Below are positions 7,678 through 15,936 of a DNA stretch of 64,000 nucleotides, in pieces (within the stretch, counting starts at the first letter, position 1; every line of letters starts with the position of its first letter). The translations under genes were made by a program, and so were the position numbers. The stretch is from Paracoccaceae bacterium. Lineage in GTDB: Bacteria > Pseudomonadota > Alphaproteobacteria > Rhodobacterales > Rhodobacteraceae. The stretch is taken from the NCBI GenBank assembly GCA_017510335.1, contig JAFWNM010000032.1, positions 1 to 64,000 on the forward strand, in the 5' to 3' direction. The notes beneath the pieces were generated by a model. That model worked only from the letters and a program-made list of their open reading frames with translations, was not told the DNA's origin and made no database searches.

Positions 7678-8847
7678 ATGGACGGGGGCGCGCTTTCGGT
7701 CACGCTGGTTCCTGATCTGGGGCATGTCAGCCCGCAGGATTGGGATGCCTGCGCCTGTCCGGAAGCGGCCCTTGGCCGTGCAACTGACCCGTTTACGACA
7801 TATCGTTTCCTGCGCGCGCTGGAAACATCGGGGTCTGTTGGGGCGGCAGCGGGGTGGGAACCCCGGCACCTGATTGTGCAAAACGGGGGACAACTGGTTG
7901 CAGCCGCGCCCATGTATGTCAAATCGCATTCCCAAGGCGAATATATCTTCGACCATGCCTTTGCGCAGGCCTATGGCCGCGCGGGTGGCGACTATTACCC
8001 CAAGCTGCAAATCGCGGTGCCCTTCACGCCCGCAACGGGGCGGCGCTTGTTATGCGCGCCGGATATGAATGACCCAGGGCGCGCGGCCCTGCTTCAGGCG
8101 CTTGCACAGATTGCCCGCGACAATGCCCTGTCATCGGCGCATGTCACCTTCTGCACCGAGGGCGAGGCCGCAGCAGGCGCGGAATTCGGGTTCCTTCCGC
8201 GCGTCACAGAACAGTTCCACTGGGAAAATCGGAACTATACCAGTTTTGACGATTTTCTGGCCGATCTGTCGTCGCGCAAGCGCAAGACCATCCGCAAGGA
8301 ACGCGCGCAGGCGCAAGGCTTTGGCGGGGACATCCGGCACTATACGGGCGCGGACATCCAGCCCGCGCATTGGGACGCCTTCTGGACCTTCTATCAGGAC
8401 ACGGGCGCGCGGAAATGGGGAACGCCTTATCTGACGCGCGCGTTCTTCGATCATATCCATGATACGATGCGCGATGACATTTTGCTGGTGCTGGCAGAAC
8501 AGGGTGGCCGGCCCGTCGCGGGGGCGCTGAATTTCATTGGCCGTGACTGCCTGTTCGGGCGCTACTGGGGCTGCATCGAGGACCATCCCTGCCTGCATTT
8601 CGAACTGTGCTACTATCAGGCCATGGACTTTGCCATTGCCAACGGAATGCAACGGGTGGAAGCGGGCGCGCAGGGTATCCACAAACTGGCGCGCGGGTAT
8701 ATGCCCTCGCGCGTGCATTCATTGCATTACTTCCCGCAACCGGGGTTTCAAAAGGCTGTGGCACGCTACCTGACCGACGAAACGCAGGCCATCACGCAAG
8801 AAATGGACATCCTGCGCGACCATGCGCCGTTTCGCAAACACACCTGA
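7678..8847 (+). CDS. COG3146 (DUF482) GNAT/FemAB-like acyltransferase-fold protein
   Basis: A 389-residue protein of the COG3146 family, often annotated as a 'peptidogalycan biosynthesis protein'. The conserved pieces are FDHAFAQAYGR near residue 95, the central SSRKRKTIRKERAQA, and the C-terminal segment around HFELCYYQAMDFAIANG and GAQGIHKLARGYMP. The fold is related to FemAB/GNAT aminoacyl transferases, but the reaction is unknown. It starts almost directly after the peroxiredoxin gene and is followed 18 bp later by the pterin dehydratase gene, so the three are probably one message. Confidence 0.8.
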   Translation: MDGGALSVTLVPDLGHVSPQDWDACACPEAALGRATDPFTTYRFLRALETSGSVGAAAGWEPRHLIVQNGGQLVAAAPMYVKSHSQGEYIFDHAFAQAYGRAGGDYYPKLQIAVPFTPATGRRLLCAPDMNDPGRAALLQALAQIARDNALSSAHVTFCTEGEAAAGAEFGFLPRVTEQFHWENRNYTSFDDFLADLSSRKRKTIRKERAQAQGFGGDIRHYTGADIQPAHWDAFWTFYQDTGARKWGTPYLTRAFFDHIHDTMRDDILLVLAEQGGRPVAGALNFIGRDCLFGRYWGCIEDHPCLHFELCYYQAMDFAIANGMQRVEAGAQGIHKLARGYMPSRVHSLHYFPQPGFQKAVARYLTDETQAITQEMDILRDHAPFRKHT

Positions 8848-8865
8848 CACACCGGAGCAAATGAT

Positions 8866-9156
8866 ATGGCTGTAAAACTGACCGATACCACAAAACTGGA
8901 CGCGCTGCTGGCCAATGGCTGGCAAAGAACGGACGGGCGCGATGCGATTGAAAAGAAATTCGCCTTTGCCAATTTCGTCGAAGCCTTCGGATGGATGACG
9001 CGCTGCGCAATCCTTGCCGAGAAGATGGACCACCATCCCGAATGGTCCAATGTCTACAAACACGTGAATGTGGTGCTGACAACACATGACGCGGGCGGGG
9101 TTACCGATCTGGACGTGAAACTTGCCCGCAAGATGGACCGGTTCGCCGCCAAGTGA
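8866..9156 (+). CDS. phhB: 4a-hydroxytetrahydrobiopterin dehydratase (pterin-4a-carbinolamine dehydratase)
   Basis: A 96-residue protein with the family signature [13 protein letters not shown] at residues 52-64 and a further His at 66 and 74, the residues that bind and dehydrate the pterin carbinolamine. It recycles the cofactor of aromatic amino acid hydroxylases and is also linked to molybdopterin metabolism in some bacteria. No hydroxylase gene is in the window. CGGAGC lies nine bases upstream of the ATG. Confidence 0.92.
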   Translation: MAVKLTDTTKLDALLANGWQRTDGRDAIEKKFAFANFVEAFGWMTRCAILAEKMDHHPEWSNVYKHVNVVLTTHDAGGVTDLDVKLARKMDRFAAK

Positions 9157-9203
9157 CGGGGCGATCCACCACAGACCAGCCCTGCGCCCGGCCAGCGTGG
9201 CAA

Positions 9204-9226
9204 GTGCACCGCGCCACGCGGTGCAC
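9204..9226. terminator. 10-bp perfect hairpin after phhB
   Basis: GTGCACCGCG and its complement flank a CCA loop, 48 bp after the phhB stop. No T-run follows, so it may be a processing or protection hairpin, or a terminator needing Rho. Confidence 0.45.
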
Positions 9227-9309
9227 GGGGGCGGGTGGGTGGGCCACGTTGGTCGGGCGCATTCCTTTTTCTTCTGGCACAGGGCCGTAATTCCCCCTAT
9301 GCGACTGCC

Positions 9310-10413
9310 ATGAACCAGTCATCCTTTCCCGTATTCCTTGCCTGCCTGCCGGGGCTTGAACCTGTCGTCGTGCACGAAGCGCAGGCATTGGGCCTGCCTG
9401 CCCCCGTCGCTGTTCCCGGCGGGGTGGAAACAACCGGCACATGGCCCGACATCTGGCGTGCAAATTTGTGGCTGCGCAGCGCCAGCCGCGTTCTGGTCCG
9501 CCTGGGTGCATTCCGCGCCCTGCATCTGGCACAGCTGGACAAACGCGCCCGAAAATTCCCCTGGGCTGATGTGCTGCGCCCTGATCTTCCGGTCAGAATT
9601 GACGTCACCTGCACCCGTTCGCGCATCTACCACCAGAAAGCCGCTGCGCAGCGCATTGCAACCGCGATCACCGAAACCCTTGGCGCGCCAGTCACCGCGG
9701 ATGCCGAGTTGCGCCTGATGATCCGCATTGACGATGACATGGTCACCATCTCACTGGACACATCTGGCGACGGGCTGCACAAACGCGGCCACAAACTGGC
9801 CACGGGCAAGGCCCCCTTGCGCGAAACCATGGCGGCGGCGTTCCTGCACCAGATGGGGTTTGACGGCACGCAACCCGTGATTGACCCGATGTGCGGGTCG
9901 GGAACCTTTGTTGTGGAAGCGGCGGACCGCGCCGCGGGCCTGCCACCGGGCAGAACCCGCACCTTTGCCTTTGAAAACCTGTCCAGCTTCGACGCGCCCG
10001 CCTGGGCACGCCTGCGGGCGCACAGCGCCAAATCGCCCCCCTTGCAGTTTTTCGGCTTCGACCGCGATCAGGGCGCGATCCAGAACGCGCGCGACAATGC
10101 CGCGCGAGCTGGTCTGACGGCCTGCACCGCGTTTGCCTGCCAGCCCATCAGCGCGCTGACCCGTCCCGACAGCCCCCCCGGCCTGATCATGGTCAACCCG
10201 CCCTATGGCGCGCGCATCGGCAACCCTGCCAAACTGTTCGGACTATATGCCACGCTGGGGCAGGTGCTGCGTGAACACTTCAAGGGCTGGCGGCTGGGGC
10301 TTGTCACATCGGACCGCAAACTGGCGCATGCCACCGGCCTGACCCTGCAGCCCGGCCCCCCCATTCCCCATGGCGGGTTGAAAGTGCAGCTGTTCCAAAG
10401 CGGCCCGCTATAG
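9310..10413 (+). CDS. THUMP-domain class I RNA methyltransferase (RlmL/TrmN-like, UPF0020)
   Basis: A 367-residue protein with an N-terminal THUMP-type RNA-binding region and a C-terminal Rossmann methyltransferase domain: PVIDPMCGSGTFVVEAA is the SAM loop and NPPYGARIG near residue 296 is the N-methyltransferase active-site motif. This is the layout of the N-terminal half of RlmL (23S G2445) and of archaeal/bacterial tRNA G6 methyltransferases; the exact RNA target cannot be decided. The ATG at 9310 is used because the longer ORF has no ribosome site and no conserved sequence before it. Confidence 0.85.
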   Translation: MNQSSFPVFLACLPGLEPVVVHEAQALGLPAPVAVPGGVETTGTWPDIWRANLWLRSASRVLVRLGAFRALHLAQLDKRARKFPWADVLRPDLPVRIDVTCTRSRIYHQKAAAQRIATAITETLGAPVTADAELRLMIRIDDDMVTISLDTSGDGLHKRGHKLATGKAPLRETMAAAFLHQMGFDGTQPVIDPMCGSGTFVVEAADRAAGLPPGRTRTFAFENLSSFDAPAWARLRAHSAKSPPLQFFGFDRDQGAIQNARDNAARAGLTACTAFACQPISALTRPDSPPGLIMVNPPYGARIGNPAKLFGLYATLGQVLREHFKGWRLGLVTSDRKLAHATGLTLQPGPPIPHGGLKVQLFQSGPL

Positions 10414-10420
10414 CGCAGGC

Positions 10421-10449
10421 TGGACATGGCTTGTCGTCGCGCGCACAAT
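10421..10449 (+). promoter_or_regulatory. Candidate sigma-70 promoter for kdsD-kdsB-kdsA
   Basis: TGGACA (10421-10426), a 17-bp spacer and CACAAT (10444-10449) sit 58 bp before the kdsD start. Spacing is ideal and the -35 is near consensus; this is a sequence match only. Confidence 0.4.
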
Positions 10450-10507
10450 CTGAAACAAACCCGTCACTGCCCCGCATACGGCACGTCTGAACCCGAAAGG
10501 CCACAAG

Positions 10508-11500
10508 ATGGCACATATTTCAACATCGCCCCCTGACCCGGAAGCGGCGCCTGACATCATCCGCAAGGCTGCGGCTGACACCGTCACCATTGAAGCGCGC
10601 GCGCTGGACTATCTGGCCCACAACCTGCCCGCCGATCTGGAACCTGCCATCCACCACATACTGAACATCAAGGGCCGTGTCATTGTGTCGGGCATTGGCA
10701 AATCCGGCCATATCGGGCGCAAGATTGCGGCCACACTGGCATCGACAGGCACGCCCGCCTTCTTCGTGCATTGCGCCGAGGCCAGCCATGGCGATCTGGG
10801 TATGGTCACCAATGACGATATCTGCCTGCTGATCTCCAACTCAGGCGAAACCACCGAATTGCGCGACATGCTGTTTCATATCAAGCGCTTTTCGATTCCC
10901 ATGATGGGCATTTCGTCCCATCCTGACAGCACATTGATGCGGGCCGCAACCTACCGGCTGACCCTGCCGCTCCTGCCCGAAGCCTGCCCCATCGGCATGG
11001 CACCCACCACATCGACCACCCTGACGCTGGCGCTAGGCGATGCGCTGGCAGTGGCGTTGATGCAGGTGCGCGGTTTCATGCCCGAGGATTTTCGCCTGTA
11101 TCATCCCGGCGGCAAACTTGGCGCGCAGCTTAAAACCGTGGCGGATTTCATGCATGAAGGCGACGCATTGCCGCTGCTGGACCATCGCGCAGACATGCAA
11201 ACTGCCCTGCTAACCATGACATCCAAAGGATTCGGCGTTGCAGTATTGATGGATGACACGCGCGTTACGGGCGTCATGACTGATGGCGATTTACGCCGCA
11301 ACATGGACAGCCTGATGAGTGTGCGCCCCGCCGATATCGCAAATCCAAGCCCCGTGACCGTGCAACCCGACATGCTTGCCGCTGAAGCGCTGGCGCTGAT
11401 GAATGCACGCAAGATCAGCGTGTTGCTGGTGGTCACGCCGCAGAATACACCCATAGGCATTGTTCATATCCACGATTTTTTACGCGCGGGGGTCATGTGA
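10508..11500 (+). CDS. kdsD: D-arabinose-5-phosphate isomerase (KdsD/KpsF family)
   Basis: A 330-residue protein with a SIS sugar-isomerase domain (about 45-180; VIVSGIGKSGHIGRKIAATL, and SNSGETTEL) followed by two CBS domains (about 205-325), the standard KdsD layout. It converts ribulose 5-phosphate to arabinose 5-phosphate, the first committed step to Kdo of the lipopolysaccharide inner core. It is the first of three overlapping genes that cover the whole path to CMP-Kdo except KdsC phosphatase, which is not in the window. Confidence 0.95.
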   Translation: MAHISTSPPDPEAAPDIIRKAAADTVTIEARALDYLAHNLPADLEPAIHHILNIKGRVIVSGIGKSGHIGRKIAATLASTGTPAFFVHCAEASHGDLGMVTNDDICLLISNSGETTELRDMLFHIKRFSIPMMGISSHPDSTLMRAATYRLTLPLLPEACPIGMAPTTSTTLTLALGDALAVALMQVRGFMPEDFRLYHPGGKLGAQLKTVADFMHEGDALPLLDHRADMQTALLTMTSKGFGVAVLMDDTRVTGVMTDGDLRRNMDSLMSVRPADIANPSPVTVQPDMLAAEALALMNARKISVLLVVTPQNTPIGIVHIHDFLRAGVM

Positions 11501-12288
11501 AAACCGTTTTGTTCATTCCGGCACGCTATGCGTCCACCCGCTATCCCGGCAAGCCGCTGGTGTCACTGCGCCAGCGCGACGGGACCACAAAATCCCTCAT
11601 CCAGATGAGTTGGGAAGCCGCCCTTCAGGTGCGCGGTGTGGACGCGGTGTTTGTCGCCACCGATGATGACCGCATCGCAGACGCTGCGCGCGGTTTCGGG
11701 GCCGATGTGGTCATGACATCCGAAAGCTGCGAAAATGGCACAGCGCGCTGCGCCGACGCGTTGGCACGGCTGGCCATGGCGCCCGATCTGGTCATCAACC
11801 TGCAAGGTGACGCGCCGCTGACCCCGCCGTGGTTTGTCGAGGCCCTGATCGACGCCATGAAAGCTGACCCGTCAGTGGGCATGGCGACACCTGTGTTGCG
11901 CTGTGACCGCCAGACCTATGAAAATTTCATCGACGACCGGCGCAACGGGCGGGTTGGCGGCACAACGGCCGTGTTCGACCAGAATATGAACGCACTTTAT
12001 TTTTCCAAGGAAGTTCTGCCCTTCATCGATGCGGGCAAACTGCCAGACCCTATTCCCGTGTTCCATCATGTGGGTGTCTATGCCTACCGCCCGGCAGCCT
12101 TGGCAAAATACGCCGCCACGCCCCCGTGTGCGCTGGAAAACCTGGAAGGGCTGGAACAGCTGCGCTTCCTGTATGGGGGAATTCCGGTTCGCTGCGTGGA
12201 AGTGGACGCACGCGGGCGGGTGTTTTGGGAATTGAACAACCCCATGGACGTCGGGCGCATCGAATCCGCATTGCAGGAGGCACCATGA
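11497..12288 (+). CDS. kdsB: 3-deoxy-manno-octulosonate cytidylyltransferase (CMP-Kdo synthetase)
   Basis: A 263-residue nucleotidyltransferase with IPARYASTRYPGKPL at residues 6-20, the CTP-binding signature of KdsB, and later NLQGDAPLTPP. It activates Kdo with CTP for transfer to lipid A. The start is GTG at 11497, overlapping the kdsD stop (GTGA). The ATG two bases earlier is out of frame. The C-terminal 'ELNNPMDVGRIE' is the usual family ending. Confidence 0.95.
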   Translation: MKTVLFIPARYASTRYPGKPLVSLRQRDGTTKSLIQMSWEAALQVRGVDAVFVATDDDRIADAARGFGADVVMTSESCENGTARCADALARLAMAPDLVINLQGDAPLTPPWFVEALIDAMKADPSVGMATPVLRCDRQTYENFIDDRRNGRVGGTTAVFDQNMNALYFSKEVLPFIDAGKLPDPIPVFHHVGVYAYRPAALAKYAATPPCALENLEGLEQLRFLYGGIPVRCVEVDARGRVFWELNNPMDVGRIESALQEAP

Positions 12289-13130
12289 TCGAAACAACCC
12301 CCATCCAGATTGGCGACATCACCATTGGCGGCACGCATCCATTCGCGTTGATCACCGGCCCGTGCCAGTTGGAAAGTCTGGATCATGCGCGCATGATGTG
12401 CGAACGCATTGCTGCAGCCTGCGCACCCACGGCGACGCGCTTCATCTTCAAGGCCAGCTATGACAAGGCAAACCGGTCATCCATCGGCACGCAACGCGGG
12501 CTGGGCATGGACGAAGGTTTGCGCATTCTGGACCAGATCAAGCGCGAATTCGGTGTGCCGGTGCTGACCGATGTGCATGACGCGCGCCAATGTGCACCTG
12601 CCGCACAAGTGTGCGATGTGCTGCAAATCCCGGCCTTTTTGTGCCGGCAGACCGACCTTCTGCTGGCCGCAGGGGAAACCGGCAGCGCCATCAATATCAA
12701 GAAAGGGCAGTTTCTGGCCCCTTGGGACATGGGCAATGTTGCCGCCAAAATCGCGTCTACCGGCAACACGCGCATCATGCTGTGCGACCGTGGCACGTCT
12801 TTTGGCTACAACACGCTTGTCAGTGACTTTCGCGGTCTGCCCACAATGGCGCAAACCGGCTACCCGGTGGTGTTTGACGCCACGCATTCGGTGCAGCAAC
12901 CCGGCGGCCAAGGCACCACATCAGGCGGGCAACGCGAATTCGCGCCCGTTCTGGCACGGGCTGCAGTGGCAGTGGGCGTGTCGGCGCTGTTCATCGAAAC
13001 CCATCAGGACCCCGACACCGCACCATCTGACGGGCCGAACATGATACCAGTGGACAAGATGGAAGCCATTATCGGCCAGCTGCGCGCACTGGATGACCTG
13101 ACGAAATCCCAGCCGCATATCGCGCTGTAA
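12285..13130 (+). CDS. kdsA: 3-deoxy-8-phosphooctulonate synthase (Kdo-8-phosphate synthase)
   Basis: A 281-residue aldolase with ITGPCQLES near residue 23, the FKASYDKANRSS substrate loop and the final FIETHQDPDTAPSDGPN, all KdsA signatures. It condenses arabinose 5-phosphate with phosphoenolpyruvate. The true start is the ATG at 12285, which overlaps the kdsB stop by four bases and has AGGAGG just upstream; the open frame runs 53 codons further inside kdsB and is not coding. Confidence 0.96.
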   Translation: MIETTPIQIGDITIGGTHPFALITGPCQLESLDHARMMCERIAAACAPTATRFIFKASYDKANRSSIGTQRGLGMDEGLRILDQIKREFGVPVLTDVHDARQCAPAAQVCDVLQIPAFLCRQTDLLLAAGETGSAINIKKGQFLAPWDMGNVAAKIASTGNTRIMLCDRGTSFGYNTLVSDFRGLPTMAQTGYPVVFDATHSVQQPGGQGTTSGGQREFAPVLARAAVAVGVSALFIETHQDPDTAPSDGPNMIPVDKMEAIIGQLRALDDLTKSQPHIAL

Positions 13131-13201
13131 CTGGCCGCGAACATGTGGCGCTATCGCAGGGGGCAAAGGGCCTGAAGGGGTCATTGGGCGAAATACCCGA
13201 G

Positions 13202-13232
13202 TGCGGACTTCATCCAACTGTCAACGTCCGCA
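13202..13232. terminator. Inverted repeat between convergent kdsA and trmD
   Basis: TGCGGAC (13202-13208) and GTCCGCA (13226-13232) can pair around a 17-nt loop; AAAA follows on the plus strand. Placed between two convergent operons, it may end one or both transcripts. Confidence 0.35.
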
Positions 13233-13266
13233 AAAGGCATTACCCACCCAACGCACAACCTCGCGC

Positions 13267-14073
13267 CTAACTGTCGTCCCCGTCACGCGGGCGCGCCAGC
13301 CATGCAGCCCACAAGTCTGGCCTGCGCGCCTGTGTCAACTGCTCGGACTGGCTCTGGCGCCAGCGTGCAATCTCGGCGTGGTTACCTGATTGCAGCACTG
13401 GCGGAATGCCAAGCCCCTGCCATTCTGCGGGCCGGGTATAGTGCGGGTGTTCCAGCAAACCGCGCGCGAAACTTTCTTCCTCAACCGAGGCCGCATTGCC
13501 CAGAACATCCGGCAACAGACGCACTGTGGCATCAATCATGGCCTGCGCGGCAATCTCGCCGCCAGTCAGGACAAAATCCCCAAGGCTGACTTCCTCAATC
13601 CCGAAATGGTCGATCACGCGCTGGTCAATCCCTTCAAACCGCCCGCAAATCAATGTGACACCAGCGCCGCCCGCCCAACGCCGCGCTGTGGCCTGCGTGA
13701 AGGGGGCGCCGCGCGGGGATAAATAGACCAACGGGCAATCACTACGCCCCCGCTGCACCATGTTGATAGCACGCCCCAGAACATCAGCGCGCAGCACCAT
13801 GCCCGCACCGCCACCCGCTGGCGTGTCATCAACATTGCGGTGCTTGCCATCGCCAAACAGCCGCAGATCAAGCGTATCAAGCCCCCAAAGCCCCGCGTTC
13901 AGCGCCTTGCCAGTCAGGGACAGGCCCAGCACACCGGGGAACGCTTCGGGAAACAGCGTGATGATGCGCGCCTGCCATGCCTGCACCAAAGGGCGCGGCG
14001 CATCCAGATCACGCGGGCTAAGCGAGGGCGTTACCGCAATGCGGCCTGCCGCGCGCCTGGGCCTGTCGGTCAT
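13267..14073 (-). CDS. trmD: tRNA (guanine-37 N1)-methyltransferase TrmD
   Basis: A 268-residue SPOUT-family enzyme with IITLFPEAFPGVLGLSLTGKAL after a 35-residue extension, GKHRNVDDTPAGGGAGMVL, and the trefoil-knot SAM site LTGGEIAAQAMIDA near residue 168. It methylates G37 of tRNAs with a G36, preventing +1 frameshifts. The ATG overlaps the rimM stop (ATGA), supporting the extended start. It is the last gene of the ffh-rpsP-rimM-trmD operon. Confidence 0.96.
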   Translation of the reverse strand: MTDRPRRAAGRIAVTPSLSPRDLDAPRPLVQAWQARIITLFPEAFPGVLGLSLTGKALNAGLWGLDTLDLRLFGDGKHRNVDDTPAGGGAGMVLRADVLGRAINMVQRGRSDCPLVYLSPRGAPFTQATARRWAGGAGVTLICGRFEGIDQRVIDHFGIEEVSLGDFVLTGGEIAAQAMIDATVRLLPDVLGNAASVEEESFARGLLEHPHYTRPAEWQGLGIPPVLQSGNHAEIARWRQSQSEQLTQARRPDLWAAWLARPRDGDDS

Positions 14074-14579
14074 TCAATCAAACCTTCGGGCGGGTCGGCA
14101 ATGATCCGGCGGCTGGCCAGATCCACGGTCGGCACAGCCGCTTGTGTAAAGGGCAACAAAATCGCGCCTTTGCGCCCCGGTGCCACAATTTCCAACAGGT
14201 CCGACGCGCCGTGGTTCAAAACGGCCTTCACGCGGCCCAGTTCCGCACCGCCTGTGTCAAACACCTGCAGGCCAATCAGGTCGGCGTGGTAGAATTCATC
14301 ATCGGGCAGGTTCGCCAGACGGTCACGGTCCACAAACAACCGCACCCCGCGCAGCGCGTCAGCCGCATCGCGGCTGTTCACCCCCCCCAGACGCCCGGCG
14401 AACCCTTGGGCCACCTGCGCACCAAGGGTCAGCGTGAACTGTCGCGCCCCATCTTCGGACCACAGCGGGCCATACTCACCAATCGCACGGGGGTCGGCGC
14501 AAAAGCTTTTCAGGCGCACTTCGCCGCGCACCCCATAGGCGCCCATAATCGCCCCGACACAGATTCGCGCTTTGCTCAT
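14070..14579 (-). CDS. rimM: 16S rRNA processing/ribosome maturation factor RimM
   Basis: A 169-residue two-domain protein: an N-terminal RimM barrel starting ICVGAIMGAYGVRGEVRLKS and a C-terminal PRC-barrel with HADLIGLQVFDTGG. It binds S19 and helps 30S head assembly. Start MSKA at 14579 is chosen over a 25-codon longer ORF. The bases just before it (about 14581-14604 on the complement) read CGAGTATTTTGGGCAAGATGA, similar to the motif at 4661-4681. Confidence 0.94.
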   Translation of the reverse strand: MSKARICVGAIMGAYGVRGEVRLKSFCADPRAIGEYGPLWSEDGARQFTLTLGAQVAQGFAGRLGGVNSRDAADALRGVRLFVDRDRLANLPDDEFYHADLIGLQVFDTGGAELGRVKAVLNHGASDLLEIVAPGRKGAILLPFTQAAVPTVDLASRRIIADPPEGLIE

Positions 14580-14617
14580 GTTGCTTTCATCTTGCCCAAA
14601 ATACTCGCGGGGGGGGT

Positions 14618-14660
14618 ATTGCCCGCAAAGTGCGGGCAATATGGGGGGCAGCAAGCCCCC
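14618..14660 (-). ncRNA. Tandem hairpins in the rpsP-rimM spacer
   Basis: A 10-bp perfect stem (14618-14627 with 14631-14640, 3-nt loop) is next to a second G/C stem (14643-14649 with 14655-14660). They fill the 95-bp gap between rpsP and rimM. With no T-run in the direction of transcription, this looks like an RNA element that attenuates, processes or stabilises the message so that S16 can be made in excess over RimM and TrmD. Confidence 0.5.
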
Positions 14661-14674
14661 CTGCTTTCGCCAGA

Positions 14675-15028
14675 TTATTCGGCAGCAGCTTCTTCGGATT
14701 TGGCAGCTTTCTCGGCTGCGCGCTCCAGCGCTTTCTTGCCGGGCTGGGCCTTTTTCATGTTGGCGCGGGTTGTTTTTTCACGCACGCCCGCAGCTTCCAG
14801 AAAACGTGCAACCCGGTCAGTGGGTTGTGCGCCCAGGTCCAGCCAATGCTTGACGCGGTCAAGGTCCATCTTGATGCGGTCTTCGCTGTCTTTGGCCAGA
14901 AGCGGGTTATAGGTGCCCAGTTTTTCCAAGAAGCGGCCATCGCGCGGCATGCGCGAATCAGATGCGACGATCGCATAATGGGGGCGCTTCTTGGACCCAC
15001 CACGGGCCAGACGGATTTTCGTTGCCAT
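14675..15028 (-). CDS. rpsP: 30S ribosomal protein S16
   Basis: A 117-residue S16: the opening [18 protein letters not shown] and the middle GTYNPLL are diagnostic. The body is about 80 residues; the remaining tail is Lys/Ala/Glu-rich ([16 protein letters not shown]), an extension common in alphaproteobacteria. AAAGGAG lies nine bases before the ATG, the strongest site of this operon. Confidence 0.98.
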   Translation of the reverse strand: MATKIRLARGGSKKRPHYAIVASDSRMPRDGRFLEKLGTYNPLLAKDSEDRIKMDLDRVKHWLDLGAQPTDRVARFLEAAGVREKTTRANMKKAQPGKKALERAAEKAAKSEEAAAE

Positions 15029-15079
15029 GTCAGTTTCTCCTTTAAGTGGCAGTCGCGGGACGACCCCGCAAATTCAGTG

Positions 15080-15376
15080 TCAGCGTTGCATTCCCTCGTG
15101 GTGACGGATCACTTCCGAGATGATGAAATTCAGGAATTTCTTGGCGAATTCCGGGTCGAGATCGGCCTCTTTGGCCAACCATTCCAGCCGTTCTATCTGG
15201 CGTTCTTCGCGCGCAGGGTCGGACGGGGGAAGATCATGCTGCGCCTTCAGGCGGCCTACAGCCTGCGTGTGCTTGAAACGCTCGCCCAGCGTATAGACAA
15301 GGATCGCGTCCAGCCGGTCGATGCTGTCACGGTGGTTTGCCAGTAGTTCGGCGGCGCGGCTGATATTGTCATTCAT
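15080..15376 (-). CDS. Chorismate mutase, AroQ class
   Basis: A 98-residue all-helical protein of the AroQ (type II) chorismate mutase family, with RDSIDRLDAILVYTLGERF near the start and REERQIERLEWLA in the middle. It turns chorismate into prephenate for Phe/Tyr synthesis. It stands alone, not fused to prephenate dehydratase, as is normal at this position between ffh and rpsP in Rhodobacterales. Its ATG overlaps the preceding acetyltransferase stop by four bases. Confidence 0.9.
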   Translation of the reverse strand: MNDNISRAAELLANHRDSIDRLDAILVYTLGERFKHTQAVGRLKAQHDLPPSDPAREERQIERLEWLAKEADLDPEFAKKFLNFIISEVIRHHEGMQR

Positions 15377-15936
15377 GCATAGGCCTCTGGGTTGCCGTCA
15401 TTATCTGCGCGCGCAATCGGGTGGCGCCAGACCTGCACTGTCGAAAACCCGCCCGGCGTTGCGGCAGATGTGTCTTGCACACATCCAAGCCTTTGCGCCA
15501 GGGCCAGACTGCGCAGGTTGTCGGGCGCGATATAGCTGACTGCCGTATCCCAACCCAGATGATCCTGGACATGGTCGCGCACGGCACTGACCGCTTCAAA
15601 GGCGTAGCCCTTGCCCTCGGCCAGCGGGTTCCACAAAAGCCAGCCAAGTTCCTGTTCCGGCCAGCCTAGTGGAAACCACGGCCCCGCCGACCCAAGCACC
15701 GCACCGGAATAACGGTCTGTTATGACGAACTGGCCAAACCCGTGCAGCACCCAATGCCCGATAAAATGACCAAATGCGCGCCATGCCGCGTTGTCATCAC
15801 GCGCCAGCGCGTTCACGAATTGCGCCCGATCGGTTGCCATGAATTCGCGCCACGCGGGCCAATCGGAGGCGACGGGCGCGCGCAACACCAGTCGCGCGGT
15901 TTCCAGAACAGGGGTGTGGGCCAGTGCAGGGGTCAT
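15373..15936 (-). CDS. GNAT-family acetyltransferase, RimJ/RimL-like
   Basis: A 187-residue protein with LETARLVLRAPVASDWPAW at the N-terminus and the acetyl-CoA region EGKGYAFEAVSAVRDH followed by PDNLRSLALAQRLG. These are marks of the RimJ/RimL branch that acetylates protein N-termini or small amines. The substrate is unknown. It overlaps both ffh upstream and the chorismate mutase gene downstream by four bases. Confidence 0.85.
   Translation of the reverse strand: MTPALAHTPVLETARLVLRAPVASDWPAWREFMATDRAQFVNALARDDNAAWRAFGHFIGHWVLHGFGQFVITDRYSGAVLGSAGPWFPLGWPEQELGWLLWNPLAEGKGYAFEAVSAVRDHVQDHLGWDTAVSYIAPDNLRSLALAQRLGCVQDTSAATPGGFSTVQVWRHPIARADNDGNPEAYA

Noticed and set aside
12126-12284. Longer kdsA start inside kdsB
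   Set aside because: The open frame is not conserved; the ATG at 12285 has AGGAGG and overlaps the kdsB stop.
13202-13232. tRNA-like stem in the kdsA-trmD spacer
   Set aside because: Only one 7-bp stem; no T-loop, D-loop or anticodon arm can be drawn at tRNA spacing.
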